Source: CAZPKH01 sp964407165 (GTDB lineage Bacteria; Bacteroidota; Bacteroidia; Bacteroidales; Muribaculaceae). From it: a DNA stretch of 51,928 nt. The notes beneath the pieces were generated by a model. That model was not told where the DNA came from. It was given only the letters and a program-made list of their open reading frames with translations, and searched no databases. Positions within the stretch are counted from its first letter, which is position 1; each line of letters opens with the position of its first letter. The DNA is taken from the NCBI GenBank assembly GCA_964407165.1, contig CAYOUJ010000012.1, positions 1 to 51,928 on the forward strand, in the 5' to 3' direction. Shown piece by piece: positions 41,252 through 47,315 of this stretch. The translations under genes were made by a program, and so were the position numbers.

Positions 41252-42465
41252 GCCCTTCTGCAAACGTCAAAAACGCCGTGTGGCGCCTGCTGCGCCGCAA
41301 CATCAGCGCCGGGCAGCTCATAGGGTATGCCCTGGCAAACCTCGTCGGCCTGGCCATCGTGCTCACCGCGCTGCAGTTTTATCGCGACGTGACGGGCGTC
41401 TTCTCCGCCGACGACTCGTTCATCTCCCGCGACTACCTCATCATCTCCAAGAAGGTCGACGGCATCAACCTCGTGGCCGGCAGCGACACCGACCCCAACG
41501 CGTTCAGCGAGGCGGAGCGCGCCGACATCAAGGCGCAGCCGTGGGCCAGCAGGGTAGGGGAGTTCACCGCTGCCGCCTTCAATGTTGCGGGCAACGTGAG
41601 CATGGGCGGTCGGTCGATGTCCACCTTCATGTTCCTCGAGGCCATCCCCGACGACTTCTTCGACGTGCGCCCGCGCGGGTGGGACAAGTGGAACGCCGAC
41701 GACAGCACGGCCGTCGTTCCCATCATCATCTCCAAAGACTACCTGACGCTCTACAACTTTGGCTTCGCCGCCTCGCGCGGCCTGCCACAAATCTCCGAGA
41801 CCATGGTCGGCGCCGTGCCCCTGCGGCTGAGCCTTAGCGGCAACGGCGTGCAGCAATATGTCGACGCCCGCGTCGTCGGCTTCTCGTCGCGCCTCAACAC
41901 CATCGCCGTGCCCGAGGAGTTCATGACCTGGGCCAACGGCCGCTTCGCCGACGAGTCCGTGCCAGCCCCCTCGCGGCTGATCATCGAGGTCAACAGCCCC
42001 GGCGACCCGGCGATAGGGGAGTACCTCGCCGCCCACGGCTACGAGAGTGCTGGCGACAAGATCGACAACGGGCGCGCCGCACGCTTCTTAGCTATCACCA
42101 CCGGCGTGGTCATAGCTGTTGGCGCCATCATCAGCATTCTCGCCTTCTTCATCCTGCTGCTGAGCATCTACCTGCTGCTGCAGAAAAACCGGGAGAAGAT
42201 ACGCGACCTCATCCTGTTGGGCTACACCCCGCGGGCCGTCTCGCGCTACTATATCGTCATCGTGGCCTCCGTCAACGCCGCCGTATTGGTGTGCTCGCTG
42301 GCCGTCATGCTCGTCGGCTCCGTCTTGTGGGCCAAGCCCCTCGACGACTTGGGCATCGCCTGCACTTCGACAGTGCGCACCATCCTGATTGGCATCGGCA
42401 TCATGGCTCTCATCACCCTCCTCAACATCCTCGCCATCACCCGCAACGTCCGCCGCACCATCTAA
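41248..42465 (+). CDS. FtsX-like ABC permease
   Basis: A 405-residue permease with one N-terminal membrane helix (about residues 20-40), a large periplasmic domain (about 45-275) and three C-terminal helices (about 280-312, 335-362 and 375-400), the topology of MacB/FtsX/LolC proteins. A coupling segment LLLQKNREKIRDLILLGYTPRAVSRYYI follows the second helix, as in FtsX-domain permeases. With the ATPase it probably forms a mechanotransmission-type exporter rather than a classical importer. The cargo is unknown; a DUF4836 lipoprotein gene lies upstream. Confidence 0.85.
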   Translation: MSPSANVKNAVWRLLRRNISAGQLIGYALANLVGLAIVLTALQFYRDVTGVFSADDSFISRDYLIISKKVDGINLVAGSDTDPNAFSEAERADIKAQPWASRVGEFTAAAFNVAGNVSMGGRSMSTFMFLEAIPDDFFDVRPRGWDKWNADDSTAVVPIIISKDYLTLYNFGFAASRGLPQISETMVGAVPLRLSLSGNGVQQYVDARVVGFSSRLNTIAVPEEFMTWANGRFADESVPAPSRLIIEVNSPGDPAIGEYLAAHGYESAGDKIDNGRAARFLAITTGVVIAVGAIISILAFFILLLSIYLLLQKNREKIRDLILLGYTPRAVSRYYIVIVASVNAAVLVCSLAVMLVGSVLWAKPLDDLGIACTSTVRTILIGIGIMALITLLNILAITRNVRRTI

Positions 42466-42475
42466 AGAACCGCTT

Positions 42476-42694
42476 ATGGAACATCTACGCCAACTGACCC
42501 GCACGCAAATCATGCTTGCCTTCGCCGCCACCTGTGTCGAGGCCGTGGCCCGCCGACTTGGTGTCTCGTATCGCGACGCCTACGAGCGCATGAAGCATGC
42601 CAACGTCTTTTCAGCCCAAATTTTCCCATATTACGAGGTTATGCATACCGAGAGCCGCGATGTGATAGCCGACCGGATTATAGAAACGCTTTGA
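42476..42694 (+). CDS. DUF3791 protein, first copy
   Basis: A 72-residue all-helical protein of the DUF3791 type: IMLAFAATCVEAVARRLGVS, YRDAYERMKHANVF, and the family-typical PYYEVMHTESRDVIADRIIETL. It starts 10 bases after the permease stop; the frame is open further upstream within the permease gene, but the ATG at 42476 gives the normal family length. It lies 2 bases before the DUF3990 gene. In related genomes DUF3791 genes regularly neighbour DUF3990, so it is a candidate antitoxin or specificity partner. That role is inference. Confidence 0.8.
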   Translation: MEHLRQLTRTQIMLAFAATCVEAVARRLGVSYRDAYERMKHANVFSAQIFPYYEVMHTESRDVIADRIIETL

Positions 42695-42696
42695 TT

Positions 42697-43185
42697 ATGG
42701 GTAGAATAAGTGTATATCATGGAGGCGTGAGCGTGGTAGATACCCCGCTGTGTCTGGCGGGACGTGCCAATCTCGATTTCGGACGCGGGTTCTATCTGAC
42801 CGCCATCCGCCAGCAGGCGGCAGATTGGGCAAAACGGGTTGCCGGCACTGACAAGACACCGATACTGAACGTCTATGAACTTGACCGCAACGCTTTTATC
42901 CAAGAGGGACGCGCAAGGATTTTCGAGGCATATGATGAGGCGTGGTTGCAATTCATAGTCGAGAACCGTACGGGCCGAGAGGCATGGCGCGCCTATGACT
43001 ACATAGAGGGCGGCGTGGCCAACGACCGCGTGGTAGATACTGTGAATCTGTTTATTGCCGGGCTGATGAGCCTCGATGTCGCACTCGAGCGGCTCAGTTG
43101 GCATCGGCCAAACAATCAAATATGTCTGCTCAACCAGCAGCTAACATCCAAACATCTGACTTTTACCGGTTATGAGCAACTATGA
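42697..43185 (+). CDS. DUF3990 protein, ADP-ribosyltransferase-like
   Basis: A 162-residue protein of the DUF3990 family, which I recall as belonging to the ADP-ribosyltransferase fold group. The start has VYHGG (His8) and the next core strand reads LDFGRGFYLTAIRQQAADWA (Tyr33), matching the first two positions of an H-Y-x triad. DEAWLQFIVENRTGREAW, DYIEGGVANDRVVDTVNLF and the NQICLLNQ end are also family-typical. It could be a toxin that modifies a cellular or phage target. The gene is flanked by two DUF3791 genes, overlapping the second by 14 bases. Toxicity has not been shown from sequence. Confidence 0.82.
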   Translation: MGRISVYHGGVSVVDTPLCLAGRANLDFGRGFYLTAIRQQAADWAKRVAGTDKTPILNVYELDRNAFIQEGRARIFEAYDEAWLQFIVENRTGREAWRAYDYIEGGVANDRVVDTVNLFIAGLMSLDVALERLSWHRPNNQICLLNQQLTSKHLTFTGYEQL

Positions 43186-43417
43186 AGACCCCGCCAAGTC
43201 GCCGATTATCCAGGAGATAATCATAAGCAACCGCATCGGCATCATCGTCGATGAGATAGCCCGGCGGTTGCAAATCCATCCCGAGGAGGCCTTTGATCTG
43301 TTCTATTGCAGCGACACCTGCGCGCGGTTGCATGACCGCGACACGGGGCTTTATCTTTATGGCGAGCTGTACATTGCCGACGAGTTTGAACGCGAGATGC
43401 AAGCTAAATGCCGGTAA
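43172..43417 (+). CDS. DUF3791 protein, second copy
   Basis: An 81-residue helical protein (IGIIVDEIARRLQIHPEEAFD, LHDRDTGLYLYGELYIADEF) with the DUF3791 layout but only distant similarity to the copy at 42476, so it is not a recent duplication. Its ATG lies inside the end of the DUF3990 gene (14-base overlap), which indicates coupled translation. One of the two copies may neutralise DUF3990 and the other direct it, but this is only a suggestion. Confidence 0.78.
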   Translation: MSNYEDPAKSPIIQEIIISNRIGIIVDEIARRLQIHPEEAFDLFYCSDTCARLHDRDTGLYLYGELYIADEFEREMQAKCR

Positions 43418-43472
43418 GTGTAATCTTTTGGGGGAGGTTGAGCGTTGTATCTTCAGTAAAAGATAACCGAAT

Positions 43473-45311
43473 ATGAAGAGTTTTGAAGAACTGGGCGTGA
43501 GCGAGCCGCTGAGGCACGCCGTCGCCGACTTAGGGTTCCTGCAGCCGATGCCGGTGCAGGAGGCCGTCATACCCCATCTCCTCACCGACGACCGCGACAT
43601 GGTTGCCCTGGCACAGACCGGCACTGGCAAGACGGCGGCATTCGGCCTTCCCGTGCTGCAGCGCGTCGACCCGGCGGAGAACTGTCCGCAGGCACTCATC
43701 CTGTCACCCACGCGCGAGCTGTGCCTGCAAATAGGCTCCGACCTGGCCGACTTCTCGAAGTATATCGACGGCGTGAAGGTGCTCCCCGTCTACGGCGGCT
43801 CCTCCATCGACAGCCAGATACGCGCCCTGCGCCGCGGCGTGCAGGTGATAGTGGCCACCCCCGGGCGACTCATCGACCTGATAAACAGGGGAGAGGTGAA
43901 CCTCGACCATGTGCGCACCGTCATCCTCGACGAGGCCGACGAGATGCTCAACATGGGCTTCTCCGACAGCATCAACGACATACTGAGCCACGTCCCGGTG
44001 GAGCGCAAGATGTTGATGTTCAGCGCCACGATGCCCAAGGAGATAGAGAAGATAGCGCGCACGTACATGCGCGACCCCATCGAAGTGGTCATCGGCTCGA
44101 AGAACAGCGGCGCGGAAAACGTGCAGCACATCTACTACATGGTGCCGGCGTCGCAGAAATACCTGGCGCTGAAGCGCGTGGCCGACGACAACCCGGACAT
44201 CTACGCCATAGTCTTCTGCCGCACGCGCCGCGACACGCAGGAGGTGGCCGACAAGCTGATACAGGACGGCTACAATGCCGACGCGCTCCACGGCGACCTG
44301 TCGCAGCAGCAGCGCGACCTGGTGATGAAGAAGTTCCGCGACCACGTGCTGAGCATGCTCGTGGCCACCGACGTGGCAGCCCGTGGCCTCGACGTCGACA
44401 ACCTGACGCACGTCATCAACTTCGGCCTCCCCGAAGACACCGCCGTCTACACCCACCGCTCAGGCCGTACGGGCCGCGCGGGCAAGACGGGCGTCTCTGT
44501 GGCCATCATCCACTCTCGCGAAAGAGGGCGGCTGCGCGAGATAGAGCGCATCATCGGCAAGACCTTCGAGCGCCGCGACGTGCCAACGCCCGACCATATC
44601 ATCGAGAAGCAGCTCTACCACCTCGCCGACCGGATAGAGCGCGTGAAGGTTGACGACGCGCAGATCGACCGCTACCTCGGCGGCGTGCAGCGCAAGCTGG
44701 AATGGCTCGACGCCAAGGACCTGCTAAAGAGGGTGCTGTCATTGGAGTTCAACCGTCTGCTCGACTACTACAAGGACGCGCCGGTCATCGACAACATCGC
44801 CGACAACGGCAACCCGCGCAAGAAGGACCGGGGGCGCGAGGGCGCCGCCCAGCTCCATGACAAGGACCGCCGCACTGCCGAGCGGGGCATGAGCCGCCTG
44901 TATGTCAACCTCGGCAAGGGGGAGGGGTTCTATGCCGGCAACCTTATCGAGATGCTCAACCGCTGCGTGCCCGCCCCGCGCGTCGACGTGGGCCGCATCG
45001 ACCTGCTCAAGAACTATTCCCTCTTCGACGTCAAGAAGGCCGACGCACAGCGCGTGGTCCAGGGCCTGACCGGCGCCGACTTCCTCGGCCGCCGCGTCTA
45101 CTGCGAGGTGGCCGACCCCGACAAGGATTACGCCAAGCGCTCGGGAATCGGGAAATCGGGATTTGGGAATAGGAAATCGGGAATTGCGAAAACCAAATCC
45201 CAAATCCCAAATCCCTCTATTCCCGAGGGTGAGGAGACCATAGCCGACTACTTCCGCGCCAAGCACCGCGCCGAGGCCGCCCGCCGTCCTGCCCGCCGCA
45301 AAAAACACTGA
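43473..45311 (+). CDS. DEAD-box RNA helicase with DbpA-type RNA-binding domain
   Basis: A 612-residue ATP-dependent RNA helicase probably acting in ribosome assembly or cold adaptation. Motif I is ALAQTGTGKTAA (residues 46-57), motif II LDEADEML (about 151), motif III MFSATMP, and motif VI HRSGRTGRAGKTG. The C-terminal DbpA-like RNA-binding domain begins near residue 475 (MSRLYVNLGKGEGFYAGNLI). Between that domain and the final basic tail (AEAARRPARRKKH), a low-complexity stretch (residues about 557-588, SGIGKSGFGNRKSGIAKTKS) is encoded by an AAATCCC phrase repeat. The promoter is uncertain: TATCTTCA at 43448 is a weak candidate. Confidence 0.93.
   Translation: MKSFEELGVSEPLRHAVADLGFLQPMPVQEAVIPHLLTDDRDMVALAQTGTGKTAAFGLPVLQRVDPAENCPQALILSPTRELCLQIGSDLADFSKYIDGVKVLPVYGGSSIDSQIRALRRGVQVIVATPGRLIDLINRGEVNLDHVRTVILDEADEMLNMGFSDSINDILSHVPVERKMLMFSATMPKEIEKIARTYMRDPIEVVIGSKNSGAENVQHIYYMVPASQKYLALKRVADDNPDIYAIVFCRTRRDTQEVADKLIQDGYNADALHGDLSQQQRDLVMKKFRDHVLSMLVATDVAARGLDVDNLTHVINFGLPEDTAVYTHRSGRTGRAGKTGVSVAIIHSRERGRLREIERIIGKTFERRDVPTPDHIIEKQLYHLADRIERVKVDDAQIDRYLGGVQRKLEWLDAKDLLKRVLSLEFNRLLDYYKDAPVIDNIADNGNPRKKDRGREGAAQLHDKDRRTAERGMSRLYVNLGKGEGFYAGNLIEMLNRCVPAPRVDVGRIDLLKNYSLFDVKKADAQRVVQGLTGADFLGRRVYCEVADPDKDYAKRSGIGKSGFGNRKSGIAKTKSQIPNPSIPEGEETIADYFRAKHRAEAARRPARRKKH
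45141..45236 (+). repeat. AAATCCC/GGGATTT phrase inside the helicase gene
   Basis: TCGGGAATCGGGAAATCGGG and later CCAAATCCCAAATCCC form imperfect inverted repeats (outer arms TCGGGAAT at 45141-45148 and ATTCCCGA at 45229-45236). Read in frame, it gives a Gly/Ser/Lys-rich linker. The intergenic counterpart is at 9922-9970. Confidence 0.75.
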
Positions 45312-45325
45312 CCGAACCCAAACAC

Positions 45326-45373
45326 ACCAAGGTCTTTAACCGGTTAACCGATTAACCGGTTAAAGACCTTGGT
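45326..45373. terminator. Palindrome of the TTTAACCGGTTAA phrase, copy 2
   Basis: Arms of 22 bases (45326-45347 and 45352-45373) pair perfectly around CCGA. It lies 15 bases after the helicase stop and 18 bases before the next promoter. A likely terminator. Confidence 0.78.
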
Positions 45374-45391
45374 CGGTTTGGGGAAAATGCG

Positions 45392-45399
45392 TACCTTTG
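45392..45399 (+). promoter_or_regulatory. -7 element of the glycosyltransferase gene
   Basis: TACCTTTG, an exact match, only 6 bases before the ATG at 45406; TTGG at 45369-45372 could be the -33. Predicts a leaderless or nearly leaderless mRNA. Confidence 0.65.
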
Positions 45400-45405
45400 C
45401 CGTGC

Positions 45406-46395
45406 ATGAAGTATTTCCTGTTTGACAAATGGGACAGCACGCCGAGCTTCCTGGCACGGCATTTCGGCGAGGATGGCGTGGACATTGTCTCGCCCAAGGC
45501 GTCGCGTGCCATCGTCTCGTGGCTGCGCGGGGCGTGGCAGGCGCTCAGCCGCTCGAGCTGCGGCGACGAGATTGTCTGTTGGTTTGATTTTCAGGGAGTT
45601 GTGGCGTGGTGGCTCGGCCGGCTTACCTTCCGCCGCCGCAACATCTACGCCATCAACCTTATGCTCAAAGACAAGCCCACGCGGCGCAACCGCGTGGCCA
45701 AGTGGCTCTACCGCAAGGCGCTGCTGTCAGGCAACTTCCACGCCAGCGTCACCTCCGAGGCTTACGGCCGCTGGATTAACCGGCTCCTTGGAATAGAGGT
45801 GAAGTATGCGCTCGTGCCCGACCTTTACAGATCATCGTACGCAGATGTGGAAGCATACGCGGCCACGGTGCCGGAGGAGCGGACGGTGTTCTGCGGCGGG
45901 CGCAACGGCAGGGACTGGGGCAAGATGCTCCGGATAGCCGCGCTAATGCCCGACGTGAAGTTTGTCCTGGCGATGCCTGGCGACGTAAAAGCCTCATTGA
46001 TAGACAGTTTTACCCCCCCCATAAACTCTCAGATTATCAGCGATATAACGTTGCCGGACTTCCTGAAACGGATGGCCGGCTGCTCGCTGGTGGCCCTGCC
46101 GCTCGACACGGAGGCGCCCGCAGGACTGATAGTGCTCTTCCAGGCAGCCGCCATGGAGCGGTCGGTGCTGGTGCAGCATACCGTCTCGACCGAGGCATAC
46201 GTCACCGATGAGACGGGCGTGCCCGTGCGGGGGGATGCTGAGACGTGGGCGCAGGCCATACGCACGGCCCTGGCCGCGCCGGGGGAGATGCGTCGCCGTG
46301 CCGTCGCGCTGAAGCAGCGGCTGAAAGAGGGCTGCTCCGAGGAGGCATACGCAGCCACCGTCTCCCGCTGGCTCGCCTCAGCACCAACAAAATAA
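45406..46395 (+). CDS. Glycosyltransferase-like protein
   Basis: A 329-residue protein with the layout of a short GT-B glycosyltransferase. The N-terminal half includes MKYFLFDKWDSTPSFLARHF and NIYAINLMLKDKPTRRNRVA; the C-terminal half has VFCGGRNGRDWGKMLRIA, a GT4-like nucleotide-sugar site VALPLDTEAPAGLIVLFQAAAM and a final basic helix. Donor and acceptor are unknown, and no polysaccharide genes flank it. The ATG at 45406 is chosen over an in-frame TTG at 45397 because the TTG lies in the -7 box. Confidence 0.78.
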   Translation: MKYFLFDKWDSTPSFLARHFGEDGVDIVSPKASRAIVSWLRGAWQALSRSSCGDEIVCWFDFQGVVAWWLGRLTFRRRNIYAINLMLKDKPTRRNRVAKWLYRKALLSGNFHASVTSEAYGRWINRLLGIEVKYALVPDLYRSSYADVEAYAATVPEERTVFCGGRNGRDWGKMLRIAALMPDVKFVLAMPGDVKASLIDSFTPPINSQIISDITLPDFLKRMAGCSLVALPLDTEAPAGLIVLFQAAAMERSVLVQHTVSTEAYVTDETGVPVRGDAETWAQAIRTALAAPGEMRRRAVALKQRLKEGCSEEAYAATVSRWLASAPTK

Positions 46396-46417
46396 CCCGT
46401 TGTGAAATTACCGCACA

Positions 46418-46441
46418 GGTCTTTAACCGGTTACCCGATTA
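46418..46441. repeat. Degenerate half of the TTTAACCGGTTAA phrase
   Basis: AGGTCTTTAACCGGTTA followed by CCCGATTAAA, one arm without its partner. It lies between the glycosyltransferase stop and the isolated promoter at 46484. Confidence 0.7.
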
Positions 46442-46483
46442 AACCCTCGTGTAGTATATTGCTGAAATATAGTGAGTTGTGGC

Positions 46484-46491
46484 TACTTTTG
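46484..46491 (+). promoter_or_regulatory. Orphan -7 element
   Basis: TACTTTTG, an exact TAnnTTTG match on the plus strand, with no ordinary gene downstream before the convergent ribE. It is 5 bases before the ATG of a 16-codon micro-ORF. Confidence 0.45.
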
Positions 46492-46496
46492 GAAAA

Positions 46497-46547
46497 ATGT
46501 TCAATGGATTGAACAAAAATGTTCAGTGCATTGAACATTTTTGTTAA
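46497..46547 (+). CDS. Possible 16-residue micro-ORF over twin dyads
   Basis: ATG at 46497 reads MFNGLNKNVQCIEHFC and stops at 46545-46547. The DNA is two dyads, TGTTCAATGGATTGAACA (46498-46515) and TGTTCAGTGCATTGAACA (46520-46537), 22 bases apart start to start, so the peptide may simply translate operator-like DNA. Position right after a -7 box fits the near-leaderless pattern elsewhere in this window. It could equally be a small RNA start, a regulator site or a terminator between convergent genes. Confidence 0.25.
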   Translation: MFNGLNKNVQCIEHFC

Positions 46548-46564
46548 GTCTTTAGAATGAGATT

Positions 46565-46594
46565 TTTAACCGGTTAACCGATTAACCGGTTAAA
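46565..46594. terminator. TTTAACCGGTTAA phrase, copy 4
   Basis: Perfect 13-base arms TTTAACCGGTTAA (46565-46577) and complement (46582-46594). Together with the upstream dyads it closes the gap between the convergent glycosyltransferase and ribE genes. Confidence 0.65.
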
Positions 46595-46612
46595 GACGTG
46601 TGTGGGTGGGGG

Positions 46613-47215
46613 TCATAGGTTGGCGAGGCGGGCGAGGTATTTGCCGATGATGTCAAACTCGATGTTGACGCGGGTGCCGGGGCGGATGTCGTGGAAGTTG
46701 GTGTGCTCGAAGGTGTAGGGGATGATGGCGACGCGGAAGGAGTCGGCCGCGGAGTCGCAGACGGTGAGGCTGACGCCGTTGACGGTGACGGAGCCTTTCT
46801 CGACGGTGACGTATCCTTTGCGGGCCATCTCCTTGGGGACGTCGTATTGGAAGCGGTAGTAGCGGCTGCCTTCGACCTCCTCGATGTCGGTGCAGACGGC
46901 TGTGCAGTCGACGTGTCCCTGGACTATGTGGCCGTCGAGGCGCCCGTTCATGAGCATGGAGCGCTCGAGGTTTACGCGGGAGCCTTCGCGGAGGTCGCCG
47001 AGGTTGCTTCGGTCGAGGGTCTCCTGGATGGCGGTGACGGTGTATGTGCCGTCGCCGGGGAGGGCTACGACGGTGAGGCACACGCCGTTGTGTGCCACCG
47101 ACTGGTCGATGCGCAGCTCGTCGGTGAAGGAGCAGCGGAGTGTGAGGTCGACGTTGCCGTCGTTATGCTTTATGGCCGTTACGATTGCGGCCTCTTCTAC
47201 AATGCCGGAAAACAT
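46613..47215 (-). CDS. ribE: Riboflavin synthase alpha chain
   Basis: A 200-residue enzyme catalysing the dismutation of two 6,7-dimethyl-8-ribityllumazine to riboflavin. The start MFSGIVEEAAIV is the classic N-terminus. Two lumazine-binding repeats are visible: the first with VAHNGVCLTVV and LGDLREGSRVNLERSM, the second with GHIVQGHVDCTAVC and VTVNGVSLTVCDS. Length fits. The gene is 79 bases downstream of the AddA-like gene and could be read from its transcript. No FMN riboswitch was recognised in front of it. Confidence 0.97.
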   Translation of the reverse strand: MFSGIVEEAAIVTAIKHNDGNVDLTLRCSFTDELRIDQSVAHNGVCLTVVALPGDGTYTVTAIQETLDRSNLGDLREGSRVNLERSMLMNGRLDGHIVQGHVDCTAVCTDIEEVEGSRYYRFQYDVPKEMARKGYVTVEKGSVTVNGVSLTVCDSAADSFRVAIIPYTFEHTNFHDIRPGTRVNIEFDIIGKYLARLANL

Positions 47216-47223
47216 GTAAGTTT

Positions 47224-47252
47224 TTAGTTTTTGGTTTTTAGTTTTTAGTGAA
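47224..47252. repeat. TTTTTAGTTTTTGG phrase repeat
   Basis: Four tandem TTTTTAG-type units in the leader of ribE (minus-strand sense AAAAACTAAAAACC). Same phrase as 2643 and 34977. Confidence 0.65.
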
Positions 47253-47261
47253 ATGCTCTTC

Positions 47262-47315
47262 TAATCAACTCGTTACTCATCAACTCTTTACTCATCAACT
47301 CATCAACTCATCAGC
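47262..47315. repeat. ACTCATCAACTCATCA phrase repeat at a gene end
   Basis: Five to six tandem ACTCATCA/ACTC(T/G)TTACTCATCA units. On the minus strand GATGAGTTGATGAG encodes the last residues (DELMS) and the stop codon of the AddA-like gene. Confidence 0.75.

Noticed and set aside
40951..42036. 361-codon open frame on the minus strand opposite the ABC permease
   Set aside because: A shadow of GC-rich codons of the real permease; no domain is recognisable and the composition is atypical.
43721..44653. 310-codon plus-strand frame inside the helicase gene
   Set aside because: Out of frame with all helicase motifs and extremely Arg/Pro/His-rich, typical of a shadow in GC-rich DNA.
46613..47294. 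FMN riboswitch upstream of ribE
   Set aside because: The 79-base leader is an AT-rich TTTTTAG phrase repeat and lacks the conserved RFN-element helices.
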